From contig CAKURR010000004.1 of NCBI GenBank assembly GCA_934675735.1, positions 1-64,000 on the forward strand: a DNA stretch of 64,000 nucleotides. Reading direction: 5' to 3'. This DNA is from an uncultured Clostridia bacterium (GTDB lineage: Bacteria; Bacillota; Clostridia; Christensenellales; Aristaeellaceae). This document shows positions 40,429-49,815 of this stretch, piece after piece; positions within the stretch are counted from its first letter, which is position 1; each line of letters begins with the position of its first letter. Made by a program: the position numbers and the translations under genes. The notes beneath the pieces are model-generated. The model saw only the letters and a list, made by a program, of their open reading frames with translations, made no database searches and was not told the origin of the DNA.

Positions 40429-43371
40429 ATGAAGAGAAAATACGCTGCCGCCGCCCTGATTGCCGCAATTCTGGTCGCAAACCAGAAATTGCCGATTCGG
40501 GACAGCCGTGCCCACGCTGAAGGAGAGGACGGACATGTCGGCGAGCCGAACACGCCCGACCGGCCGAATGCGCAGGAAGCGGCGGAAACGGTCGGCAGCG
40601 AGCCTGTATATATCGAGGAGAGCCACGACGAGCCGGAAGCGCCCCAAGGGGCGGAGTCTGCCGAAACGACGGAAGACGCAGGCGAACCCACGCCCGTCAG
40701 CGTGCAGGAGGTCGTTGAAGAAGCGCCTGCCGCAGAGCCTGCGCCCGCCGTGGCGGAAGAGACGACGGTTGAACCGGAAGTCGTCGAGCAGCCCGAAGTC
40801 GTCAAAGAGCCGGAAGTCGTCGAGCAGCCCGAAGTCGTCAAAGAGCCGGAAGTCGTCGAGCAGCCCGAAGTCGTCAAAGAGCCGGAAGTCATCGAGCAGC
40901 CGGAGAGCAACGAAGAGTCGGATCTGCCCGAAGAGACGGCTGTGCCCGAGGAGACGGCTGTGCCCGAAGAGACGGTTGTGCCCGAAGAGACGGCTGTCCC
41001 CGAAGAGACGGCTGTGCCCGAAGAGACGGCTGTCCCCGAAGAGACGGTTGTGCCCGCGGCAACCGAAACGCCCGTTCCGACGGACACGCCCGCGCCTACG
41101 GATATCCCCGTTCCGACGGATACGCCCGCGCCTACGGATATCCCCGTTCCGACGGATACGCCCGCGCCTACGGATACCCCCGTGCCGACGGACACGCCCG
41201 TTCCGACGGAAGAACCGCAGCGCGAGCAGCCCGAGCTGATTGCGAGAATCGAAGAAAACGGCTGCGTCTACGTCCGTGCGGCGGAAGGCGCGCGGCTGTA
41301 TAACAGCGCGTGGCTGGATCGCCGTCTCGGCACGCTGAACAGCGGCGTGGTGCTGGCAGTCGATTACGAAGAGACCGAGGAGAACTGCTTTGCCGTCTAC
41401 ATCGTCTTTGCGCACGACGGCGAGGTGGAGGAAGGCTATGTCCGCCTGAACGAGCTGGAAAGCACGCCGATTGACAGCGAACAGTTCATCCGCGAGCATG
41501 ACGGCAGTTCGCTGCGCCATGACGATTATCCGCTGGTGAACATCGGCTACACGCCCAAGCAGGCGGAAAGCGCGCCGACAAAAGCGCCCGAGACCGAGCA
41601 GACCGAGGTCGAGGACAAGGAAGAGCAGGGTGACGACACGGCGGAAGCGCCGTCCGACACCGAAAAGGAAGCGGATGCAGCCGACGGCGCGCAGGGCACG
41701 CCCGACGTGAGCGAAGCGCCGACGGAAACGCCCGCGCCGACCGCAGAAGCCACGGCCACGCCCGAACCGAGCGCCACCCCGACGGTCACGCCTGAGCCGA
41801 GCGCCACGCCCGAGCCGACCGAAGAGCCGCTCGACCTGCCGCCGATTCCCGCGCAGATTGAGCGCCGCGGCTATGCCTACGTGCGCACGTCGAAGCTGGA
41901 GGTCAACCTCTTCGCGGACGAAGAGCTGAGCGAGCGTTTCGGGTCGATTTACGAGCCGAACGCGGTGCTGCTGGCGGATGGATACGCCGAGCGTGCGGCG
42001 GCGAAGAGCTATGCGCTGCATGTGTATGTCGCTGACGGGGACAAGCTCGTGGACGGCTACATCAGCATGAAGCATGTGCACGACGCGCCGCTGGAGGATT
42101 TGGCGGACGGTTTGTGCAGTGTGGACGGCCACGCCGTGGCGAAGGCCAAGGTGCTTTGGAAGAAGAACGCCAAGACGTCCGAGCCGACCGCCACGCCTAC
42201 ACCCGAACCGACGGCAACGCCGACTGCGACTCCGACGGCCACGCCGAAGCCCGAACCCACCGCAACGCCCGCGCCGACGGAAGCGCCCGTCGCGACGTTT
42301 GAGCAAATCGATTATAATAAGGAAGAAACCGATTCGATTGACCTGCTGATTGCGCGCGAAACGGGCAAGCCCGTCGTGGCGGATATGCCGACAGGGGAGG
42401 ACGATGCGGTCATTCTGCCGATTGCGCCCGAGACGGAGATGCCTGTTATCGTGGACATGCCCGAGGCGACGGACGGCGAGGCGGATACGGACGATGCGTC
42501 CGACAACGCCGACGATGCGGAGAACGCGGACGACGCGCAGAAGGATACCGACGATACGTCGGATGGCGCGTCCGATGCCGAGGACATCGACGATACCAAG
42601 GATACCAAGGATACCAAGGATACCGAAGATACCGAAAGTACCGACGACAAGAAGCCGTCGGAGGACGCGGACAAGACCGTTATCCCGCCGATTGCGCCCG
42701 AGACGGAGAAGTCCGTCGTGGACATGCCCGAAGCGACGGACGGCGAGGCAGACAAGGACGACGCGGACAACGGCGATGCGTCCGATACCGACGATACCGA
42801 GGATAAGGACGACGAGAAGCCGTCGGACGATACGGACAACGGCGTTATCCTGCCGATTGCGCCCGAGACGGAGAAGTCCGTCGTGGACATGCCCGAGGCG
42901 ACGGACGGCGAGGCAGACAAGGACGACGCGGACAACGGCGTTATCCTGCCGATTGCGCCCGAGACGGAGAAGTCCGTCGTGGACATGCCCGAGGCGACGG
43001 ACGGCGAGGCGGACGAGGACGGCGCGGACAACAGCAGCGATGCGGCCGATGATGCGCCCGATGCCGACGACGAGCCGACGGACAGCGAGCCGACGGAGAC
43101 GGCCATCACCGTCGTCGTGCTGGTGGATGCGCCGGAGGGCGACAACGTGCCGGAGGGCGCGCCGGTTTGGATGACGGCGGTTGTGACGGGCGCGGAGCCG
43201 GATACACTGCTGTATCAGTGGCAGTATTCGAGCGACGGCGAGGAATGGACGGATATCGACGGCGCGAACGGCCAAACCTACGAAGCCGTGATGACCGCAG
43301 CCAACGCGGGCGGCTATTGGCGCGTGACGGTGAGCACCGTCGAAAACGAGCAGGGGGATGAAGAAGCATGA
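40429..43371 (+). CDS. large secreted repeat protein with SH3-like and Ig-like domains
   Basis: The 980-residue protein starts with MKRKYAAAALIAAILVANQ, a signal-like segment. Perfect or near-perfect low-complexity arrays follow: PEVVEQ/PEVVKE (about 116-157), PEET(A/V)V seven times (167-208) and PTDTPAPTDIPV units (214-263). An SH3-like module (about 270-351), a Thr/Pro linker, a second SH3-like module (474-557) and acidic repeats of the type ILPIAPETEKSVVDMPEATDGEAD (about 660-868) come next. A C-terminal Ig-like domain with LYQWQYSSDGEEWTDI and GGYWRVTVS closes it. It has no LPXTG signal or membrane anchor. It is first in the pilus operon, and its stop overlaps the next ATG. Confidence 0.85.
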   Translation: MKRKYAAAALIAAILVANQKLPIRDSRAHAEGEDGHVGEPNTPDRPNAQEAAETVGSEPVYIEESHDEPEAPQGAESAETTEDAGEPTPVSVQEVVEEAPAAEPAPAVAEETTVEPEVVEQPEVVKEPEVVEQPEVVKEPEVVEQPEVVKEPEVIEQPESNEESDLPEETAVPEETAVPEETVVPEETAVPEETAVPEETAVPEETVVPAATETPVPTDTPAPTDIPVPTDTPAPTDIPVPTDTPAPTDTPVPTDTPVPTEEPQREQPELIARIEENGCVYVRAAEGARLYNSAWLDRRLGTLNSGVVLAVDYEETEENCFAVYIVFAHDGEVEEGYVRLNELESTPIDSEQFIREHDGSSLRHDDYPLVNIGYTPKQAESAPTKAPETEQTEVEDKEEQGDDTAEAPSDTEKEADAADGAQGTPDVSEAPTETPAPTAEATATPEPSATPTVTPEPSATPEPTEEPLDLPPIPAQIERRGYAYVRTSKLEVNLFADEELSERFGSIYEPNAVLLADGYAERAAAKSYALHVYVADGDKLVDGYISMKHVHDAPLEDLADGLCSVDGHAVAKAKVLWKKNAKTSEPTATPTPEPTATPTATPTATPKPEPTATPAPTEAPVATFEQIDYNKEETDSIDLLIARETGKPVVADMPTGEDDAVILPIAPETEMPVIVDMPEATDGEADTDDASDNADDAENADDAQKDTDDTSDGASDAEDIDDTKDTKDTKDTEDTESTDDKKPSEDADKTVIPPIAPETEKSVVDMPEATDGEADKDDADNGDASDTDDTEDKDDEKPSDDTDNGVILPIAPETEKSVVDMPEATDGEADKDDADNGVILPIAPETEKSVVDMPEATDGEADEDGADNSSDAADDAPDADDEPTDSEPTETAITVVVLVDAPEGDNVPEGAPVWMTAVVTGAEPDTLLYQWQYSSDGEEWTDIDGANGQTYEAVMTAANAGGYWRVTVSTVENEQGDEEA
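40774..40899 (+). repeat. 36-bp tandem repeat (3.5 copies)
   Basis: The unit encodes PEVVEQPEVVKE. Copies at 40774, 40810 and 40846 are identical, with a partial fourth from 40882. Near-identity implies recent expansion by slippage or recombination. Confidence 0.9.
40927..41052 (+). repeat. 18-bp tandem repeat (7 copies)
   Basis: The unit encodes PEETAV or PEETVV, with only single-base differences between copies. A 36-bp PTDTP/PTDIP array follows at about 41070-41215. Confidence 0.9.
42842..43033 (+). repeat. 96-bp tandem repeat (2 copies, plus diverged copies upstream)
   Basis: The unit encodes GVILPIAPETEKSVVDMP followed by EATDGEADKDDADN. Adjacent copies start at 42842 and 42938. Diverged copies begin near 42410 and 42680. 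A 9-bp GATACCAAG array lies at about 42591-42620. Confidence 0.85.
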
Positions 43372-46300
43372 AGAATATGAAGCGAATCGTCAGTCTGCTG
43401 ATGACCCTCATGCTGATTTGCTCGAGCGCGGTTTCCAGCGCGGCCACGATTTCCAGCTCGGCGGCAATTCAGGTGCGTACGACGAGCAGTGTGGCGAATG
43501 CCAACCTGAACAACTTCCTCGACGAGGTCAAAATCATCGACAAAACGACCAATCAGGAAGTGACCGGCCAGCTCGAAACCGGAAAAAACTATAAAATCCG
43601 ACTGCAATTCCGGGAGGGCAGCCGCGATAAGCAGTTCCAAATCAACAGCGACGGAAAGATGGTCTACACTTTCCCCGAAGGGTTGAAGGTTTCGGATTTG
43701 GACGGCCAATACCCGCTGTTGGTTGACGGCAGGCAGATTGGCACCTACACCATTCAAAACAATCAACTGACTTTCACGCCGTGGTATTCGAGCGACAAAC
43801 TCAATTATCACGAGGGCTGCAAAGACCCCGCCAACGAAAAGACCTACGCCGACTGGGCGGTCAACACCCAGCTGTGGTTTGACGTGACGGGCGAATTCAC
43901 CGCGACGAACAATCAATTTAACTTCGGCAGCAAGGTGAATAAGACGTGGAAAATCGTTTCGCCGAACGAGACCCCGCAGACGGAGCTGCAAAAGACCGCG
44001 GAGTATAACGAGACGACCAAGACGCTGCGTTACACGCTGACGGCGACGGTCATCAATTCCGACGCGGACAAGCTGGAGCTGAGCGATATCCTCAAAGACA
44101 CGACCTACGTGCAGGGCATCAAAAAAGATACGCTCACCATCAAGAAAAACGGCGCGGATTACACGCTGACGGAAAACGACGCGCTCAGCTGGAAGGAAAA
44201 GACGACAGAGGACGCCGATTACAAGCAGGGCTTCGACCTGACGCTTAAAAACGTCAAGAAGGATGACAGCTACGTCATCGAGTACGACGTGCCGATTGAC
44301 GAAGCCAAACTTAACGAAGCGCAGCTGGGCACGACCGGCAATGTGACGGTCGGCAAAAACACGTTCTCCGGCCGCGCAAACAACGGCGACAACCGCGAGG
44401 TGGAGTGGAGCAAATCCTTCCCCGGCAAAAAGCCCGTCAACAAGTCGAGCGGCACGGCGGATGCGCAGGACAAGACCATCCTGAACTGGAAGCTGACCGT
44501 CGGTTCGCCCAACGAGACGGACACGGCCAACAAAATCAACGGCAAGCAGCTGACCGATACGTGGACCTACGACCCCACCATCACGGGCGTGTCGCTGGTG
44601 GAGGACAATATCACCGTCACGCTCTACGACTTCAACGGTCAAACCCAAACCCTCACGGGGCCAGAGGCGAAGAAGTATTTCACGTCCAACACGGACGGAA
44701 AGGGCTTCACCTTCAACGTGCCGAACCCGAGCGACTTTGATGTGAAATACTGCACGGTCGATTACAAGACGAAGTGCACGATGACCGAAGACGCGACGAA
44801 CAACAACCAGACCGGCAATGTGTATAACGGCGCAGACTTTGACAAGAGCCACGCGGACGGCAGCGGCACGGCGGGCGGCAAAGGCGAAGTGTATCTGCCC
44901 GACATGAGCACGAGCAAGAGCGTCGAGGATTTGGGCGGCGTGCTGCATTACACGATTACCGTGCAGGTGCCGAAGGAATACATCGACAATCAAAGCATCT
45001 GGCTGGAAGACCATCTTTGCTGGACAGGTGACAACGGCTATTACGATTACTGGATTTACAACAACCCGCTTAATTTGAAAATAACGGCGCGGGGCGAATC
45101 CGGTGAGCAGAACGATGTAAAGACGATTGAGCAGGGTCAGGGTGATTATCGTTACTGTTTTGTCAAGCCTGCCGTGGAGGCCGGTGATTTCCGTCTATAT
45201 TTCAATGTGGAGAATGTCAATGATCCGGCGAATACCTGCGGCCCGTGGAAGTGGGAAAAAGACGAAGATGTCACCTTGACCGTCGAATATGATATTTCCA
45301 AAGACGAGCGGGTTGCGGACGAGCAAAGCTATGGCGGCGGGCAGTATCCGAACGGATATTCCAAGACCATTAACGATCTGCCGAACGGCATAATTCGCAA
45401 TACGAGTACGATTCATGCCAAGAAAGATTTTTCGGCTTCGGCAGATGTGGATATCACCCGCAAAGTGGTCAAAACAGCGACGCCCGAAGGCGACGACGGA
45501 ATGCGAATCCGCTATAAGGTTGACTTGAACAGAACGGGCCTGACTCCGATTCCCGCGGGCGCGACGTTTACGGATGTATACGACGAGCACATGGAGGTTG
45601 AGAGCATCGTAGCCCATATCATGTGGGATAACCACGGAAATGCGCAAGAGGTAACCGATATCCGGTGCCCGAGTCAGACGGAAGCGGATAAGGCAAAACA
45701 CACCATCAGCTTTACATTTGGCCCATTCGGTTCAACCACGGGATGGGGTTCCGGCACAGTGGAGCAGCCCTATCTTTTGGGGCTGATATACGGAGTACAG
45801 GATGCGGCAGGCAACTATGTGACGGCAGAAAGTCGCTATCAAGCCGCTTCCGACTGGTATCGTCATCCGTATACAGATGGCGGCGTAACCAAAGCTCCGT
45901 GGATTCGCATCGAATATGTGCTCAAGGTGAAAGACGAATACATCAACGGCCAGAGTTTCTGGATCACCAACACGGCCAGGATTTCCGGCTGGAACGAGGC
46001 CAAGACCACGACATCCCTTACGCCGAAAATCATCGATAAGACCATGACAACCGATGCGGCCAACAAGATGCTGCTGTTCACCATCAACGTGAACCCCGGG
46101 GCGCAGCAGCTCAGCGACGGCACGCTGACGCTGGAGGACTCGATGACCAACCTCATCCCGATTCTGGATGAGGCGCTGACCGTGAAGGACGTCACAAACA
46201 GCAACGATGTCAAAACGCTGACGCGGGGCACGGAGTGGAATGTGACCTACGACGGTTCGACCGACCGGCTGGTTTTCACCCTGCCGGACGGCAAGGCGCT

Positions 46301-47303
46301 GAAAATTCAATACCACGCGGTCGTCAAGGATGCGGACAACAACCACAACGGCACGGCGAGTTTCAGCAACACCGCCGAGCTGCTGGGCCAGCGCTCCGAA
46401 CACGGCGAGAATAAGTTCGACGTGACGAAAACGTTCGGCGGCGGCAGTTCGTATCAATACGGCTTCTACATCAACAAGGTGGCCGCCGGCACAAACGAGG
46501 CGCTGGAGGGCGCAAAGTTCCGCGTGACGTGGTATCACTGGAATGATACCGAGAAGAACGCGAAGGAGAATGGCTTCGGCGACTTTACGACCAACCAATA
46601 CGGTCTGGCGGAGATTCGCGAGGGTGACCACGATGATTTGGGCGCGCACAAGCTGCTGTTCCCCTACACGGTCTACTGTCTCGAGGAAATTGAGCCGCCG
46701 AAGGGCTGCCAAAAGACGAGTCAGAAGTGGTATTTCTACATTGAAGATACCCAAGTCCCCGACAAAAACCACATCAGCGATGTGCTTGCGTGGCTCGGCA
46801 AGCAGGGGATTGCGCCCCAAACGGTGCTGAACAATAATCGATTCGTCATCGAAAACGAGCCTGCCCCGCAGACGGTGGATTTCGCCTTCACCAAGACGGG
46901 CGAGGGCGGCGCGGCGCTCGGCGGCGCGGTGTTCACCCTGACGGAAAGCGGCACGGAGAACACCCTGACCCAAACCGGCACGGCGGACGGAAGGGTTTCG
47001 TTCAGCGGCCTTGAGCCGAACAAGACGTATATCCTCCGCGAAACCCAAGCGCCCGACGGCTATAACCGCTCGACGGAAACGTGGACGGTTGCCGTTGCGG
47101 CGGACGGCACAATCACCGTGACAGACGAAAAGGGCAACGCGATTGCAAGCCCGTATTCGTTTGGCAATAGGAAACTCCCGAATCTGCCCTCTGTCGGCGG
47201 AAACGGCACGACGGCCTACGCCCTCTTCGGCCTTGCGCTGATGGCGGCGGCGACCGCGGCGGCCTATGCGCTGGCGAGAAAGAGGAAGGGGGTTACCCCG
47301 TAA
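43368..47303 (+). CDS. large cell-wall-anchored adhesin, putative pilus tip protein (LPSVG)
   Basis: The 1311-residue protein has a signal peptide MKNMKRIVSLLMTLMLICSSAVSSA. Many beta-sandwich modules of 120-170 residues follow (for example KTWKIVSPNETPQTELQKTAE, VHYTITVQVPKEYID-like LHYTITVQVPKEY). Two C-terminal SpaA/Cna-B-like domains follow, with an E-box YILRETQAPDGYN in the last. The C-terminus is LPSVGGNG, a hydrophobic helix and ARKRKG, a sorting signal with Val in place of Thr. Size and position before the backbone pilin fit a tip adhesin. Intramolecular isopeptide bonds are likely but not proven. Its ATG overlaps the preceding stop. Confidence 0.88.
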   Translation: MKNMKRIVSLLMTLMLICSSAVSSAATISSSAAIQVRTTSSVANANLNNFLDEVKIIDKTTNQEVTGQLETGKNYKIRLQFREGSRDKQFQINSDGKMVYTFPEGLKVSDLDGQYPLLVDGRQIGTYTIQNNQLTFTPWYSSDKLNYHEGCKDPANEKTYADWAVNTQLWFDVTGEFTATNNQFNFGSKVNKTWKIVSPNETPQTELQKTAEYNETTKTLRYTLTATVINSDADKLELSDILKDTTYVQGIKKDTLTIKKNGADYTLTENDALSWKEKTTEDADYKQGFDLTLKNVKKDDSYVIEYDVPIDEAKLNEAQLGTTGNVTVGKNTFSGRANNGDNREVEWSKSFPGKKPVNKSSGTADAQDKTILNWKLTVGSPNETDTANKINGKQLTDTWTYDPTITGVSLVEDNITVTLYDFNGQTQTLTGPEAKKYFTSNTDGKGFTFNVPNPSDFDVKYCTVDYKTKCTMTEDATNNNQTGNVYNGADFDKSHADGSGTAGGKGEVYLPDMSTSKSVEDLGGVLHYTITVQVPKEYIDNQSIWLEDHLCWTGDNGYYDYWIYNNPLNLKITARGESGEQNDVKTIEQGQGDYRYCFVKPAVEAGDFRLYFNVENVNDPANTCGPWKWEKDEDVTLTVEYDISKDERVADEQSYGGGQYPNGYSKTINDLPNGIIRNTSTIHAKKDFSASADVDITRKVVKTATPEGDDGMRIRYKVDLNRTGLTPIPAGATFTDVYDEHMEVESIVAHIMWDNHGNAQEVTDIRCPSQTEADKAKHTISFTFGPFGSTTGWGSGTVEQPYLLGLIYGVQDAAGNYVTAESRYQAASDWYRHPYTDGGVTKAPWIRIEYVLKVKDEYINGQSFWITNTARISGWNEAKTTTSLTPKIIDKTMTTDAANKMLLFTINVNPGAQQLSDGTLTLEDSMTNLIPILDEALTVKDVTNSNDVKTLTRGTEWNVTYDGSTDRLVFTLPDGKALKIQYHAVVKDADNNHNGTASFSNTAELLGQRSEHGENKFDVTKTFGGGSSYQYGFYINKVAAGTNEALEGAKFRVTWYHWNDTEKNAKENGFGDFTTNQYGLAEIREGDHDDLGAHKLLFPYTVYCLEEIEPPKGCQKTSQKWYFYIEDTQVPDKNHISDVLAWLGKQGIAPQTVLNNNRFVIENEPAPQTVDFAFTKTGEGGAALGGAVFTLTESGTENTLTQTGTADGRVSFSGLEPNKTYILRETQAPDGYNRSTETWTVAVAADGTITVTDEKGNAIASPYSFGNRKLPNLPSVGGNGTTAYALFGLALMAAATAAAYALARKRKGVTP

Positions 47304-47361
47304 AACCCGCAAACCCAAATCGGCTATCCATGAAAAGAAAAAAGGAAAGGGAGAATGAACC

Positions 47362-48912
47362 ATGAAAACCATGAAGAAACTGTTTTGCACATTGCTGGCG
47401 GTTGTAATGCTGCTGGCGATGGCGGGCGTCGCGATGGCGGACGACACCACGACGACGACGACGACGACAACCGTGCCGCCTGTTCCCACGGGAACGATTG
47501 AGATCACCGGCCTTGCGAACGGCGAGTCCATCAAGATTTATCAGGTCATCGAGTTTGAATCCGAGGGCACGGCTTCGCTCAGCGACGCGAAGTGGGTGAG
47601 CATCATTCAGAACTGGATTACCAGCAATTCCCCTAAGTATGACGAATACAAAGATGCGGCCAATCTGCCTGCGAAACCGACAGTATCCGAAGCGACGTTC
47701 TATAATGCGCTGTCCGGACAGATGAAAAACCTCACGGCCGTTGTGAACGATACGGCGAATGGCGCTACTTACACGACGAAAGCGCTGCCGGTCGGCAGCT
47801 ACATGGTGCTGATTATGGGCGGCGAATATGCGCATCAGCCTTATCTGGCCAGCATTAAGCCGACCGGGTATAATTACGAAGGAAACGAGTGGATCGTGGA
47901 AAACGGCAAAGTGAAAGCCGACGATAAGGTCAGCAAGCCGAACGTTGACAAAAAGGTTTTTGGCGACAAGAAGGATGGCACCGTGGCCATCGGTCAGGAA
48001 GTGCCGTTTACCATCACTTCGGATGTGCCGACCTATCCGGAGAGCGCTTACGACGTGACCTATAAGCTCGCCGATATCATGGACGAGGGCCTGACCTTTG
48101 ACGATAAGACCCTGAAAGTGTATGGCGTTGATGCGAACAACAGCGAGACAGAGCTGACGGGCAGCAACGCGTATACCGCCGCTTATCCGAATTCGCAGGA
48201 AGCCAACAACAAGGTCAAGATTTTTGAACTGACGTTCGATTACGCGAAAATTAAGGACTATAAGCAAATTAAGGTGACCTACACCGCGACGGTCAACGAC
48301 AAGATCAAGGTGCAGAGCGTTGAAAACACCAACGAAGTGAAGTTCACGTACGACAACACGACCCTCTCGGATTCCACGGTGGTTTATTCCTTCGGCTTCG
48401 ACCTGACGAAGTACGCCGAGACGGCGAGCGGCGCGCTGCTTGCGGGTGCGGAGTTTGAGCTGACGACGGAAAATGGCACGAAGCTCACGTTTACGGAGAA
48501 GGGCGACGGCCATTATGTGCTTGACCCGAAGAGCACGAATACAAAGCTGGTGACGGGCAAGAACGATCCGATGAAGGGCAAAATCATCGTTGACGGTCTG
48601 GGCGTCGGCAAATATAAACTGGAAGAAACCAAAGCGCCGAGCGGCTACAACCGGATGACCGAGAAAAAAGACGTTACTATCGCGCAGAATGGCGACGCCG
48701 CGAAGAAGCAGTACCTCAACAGCACGAACGATGAGACGAAGTTTGAATCCGCCTACTGGTACGAGAAGATTGTCGATAAGAAGATTTCCGGCCTGCCGGT
48801 GACCGGCGGCATGGGCACCACCATCTTCATGGTGGCGGGCATCGCCGTGATGGCGTGCGCGGTTGCCGCGCTGCTGGTCGTGCTTAAGCGCCAGAAGCAC
48901 AGCGAAGGCTGA
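47362..48912 (+). CDS. major (backbone) pilin, LPVTG
   Basis: The 516-residue protein has a signal peptide ending near AMADD, a short poly-Thr stretch, and three to four Ig-like pilin domains. A candidate linking lysine lies in SKPNVDKKVFGDKK. The last domain holds the E-box YKLEETKAPSGYN. The sorting signal is LPVTGG, a membrane helix and KRQK. This is the architecture of FimA/SpaA backbone pilins polymerised by a class C sortase, whose gene follows directly. GGAAAGGGAGAATG gives a strong ribosome binding site, consistent with high expression. Confidence 0.92.
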   Translation: MKTMKKLFCTLLAVVMLLAMAGVAMADDTTTTTTTTTVPPVPTGTIEITGLANGESIKIYQVIEFESEGTASLSDAKWVSIIQNWITSNSPKYDEYKDAANLPAKPTVSEATFYNALSGQMKNLTAVVNDTANGATYTTKALPVGSYMVLIMGGEYAHQPYLASIKPTGYNYEGNEWIVENGKVKADDKVSKPNVDKKVFGDKKDGTVAIGQEVPFTITSDVPTYPESAYDVTYKLADIMDEGLTFDDKTLKVYGVDANNSETELTGSNAYTAAYPNSQEANNKVKIFELTFDYAKIKDYKQIKVTYTATVNDKIKVQSVENTNEVKFTYDNTTLSDSTVVYSFGFDLTKYAETASGALLAGAEFELTTENGTKLTFTEKGDGHYVLDPKSTNTKLVTGKNDPMKGKIIVDGLGVGKYKLEETKAPSGYNRMTEKKDVTIAQNGDAAKKQYLNSTNDETKFESAYWYEKIVDKKISGLPVTGGMGTTIFMVAGIAVMACAVAALLVVLKRQKHSEG

Positions 48913-48969
48913 GTATAAAACAACATGCGCGGCCCCTCACACGCGTTGAGGGCGGCGCAAGGAGCAGAC

Positions 48970-49803
48970 ATGAAAAAAGTTTTACCTGTGCTGGCGGTTG
49001 TGCTGGTTTTTGTGCTGGGGCTGGGCATCATGCTTTACCCGACCATCGCCAACTATCTCAACGCGCAATCGCAGACGGTCGCCATCGATCATTATGAGGA
49101 GGCGGCCCGAGCGAACGCGGCCTATTACGAGGGGCTGCTGGGGCAGGCGCAGGCGTTTAACGAAGGGGTTTTGGCGCGCGGCACGCTGGCCGTGATGACC
49201 GAGGAGGAAGAGGCGGAATACAATTCGCTGCTCAACCTCAACGGCGACGGCGTGATGGGCTATATCGAAATTCCGAAGCTGGATTTGCGGCTTTCCATCG
49301 GCCACGGCACGGAAGAGGATGTGCTGCAAAAGATGGTCGGCCATGTCGAGGGCACGTCCCTCCCCGTCGGCGGCGAGAGCACCCACGCGGTGCTCTCCGC
49401 CCACCGCGGGCTGCCGACGGCCAAGCTGTTCAGCGATTTGGATTTGATGCAGGTCGGCGACCGATTTATGATTCACACGCTCAACCAGACGCTCACCTAT
49501 CAGGTGGACCAGATCACGGTCATTCTGCCGGAAGAGGTCGAGGCGCTGGCCATCGAGCCGGGGAAGGATTACGTCACGCTGATGACCTGCACGCCCTACG
49601 CGGTCAACACGCACAGGCTGCTGGTTCGCGGCGTTCGCGTGCCGAATGCCGAGCCGACCCCCGAGCCGGAACCCGAACAGGAAACGCTCGACGTGCGCAG
49701 ACTGCTGCAAAACGCGGTGCTGCCCGCGGCGGCGGTGGTGCTCTTTATCACAATGACGGTGCTGCTTCTGAAAGTAATCCGGGGCGGCAAGCGGAAGAAA
49801 TAA
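48970..49803 (+). CDS. class C (pilin-polymerising) sortase
   Basis: The 277-residue membrane transpeptidase has an N-terminal membrane anchor (about 3-23). The catalytic triad is His145 (LSAHRG), Cys207 (LMTCTPYAVNTHR) and Arg216. A second C-terminal membrane segment (about 240-262) with a basic tail KVIRGGKRKK is typical of class C sortases. It would join LPVTG pilins through a lysine. No clear DP(F/W)-type lid motif was spotted before the core. It is placed between the backbone pilin and minor pilin genes, three codons from the latter. Confidence 0.94.
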   Translation: MKKVLPVLAVVLVFVLGLGIMLYPTIANYLNAQSQTVAIDHYEEAARANAAYYEGLLGQAQAFNEGVLARGTLAVMTEEEEAEYNSLLNLNGDGVMGYIEIPKLDLRLSIGHGTEEDVLQKMVGHVEGTSLPVGGESTHAVLSAHRGLPTAKLFSDLDLMQVGDRFMIHTLNQTLTYQVDQITVILPEEVEALAIEPGKDYVTLMTCTPYAVNTHRLLVRGVRVPNAEPTPEPEPEQETLDVRRLLQNAVLPAAAVVLFITMTVLLLKVIRGGKRKK

Positions 49804-49815
49804 GGGATGGTGGGA

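Noticed and set aside
40774..41215. CRISPR-like array
   Set aside because: The repeats are directly adjacent with no spacers, keep a reading frame and encode PEVV/PEET/PTDTP peptides inside one gene.
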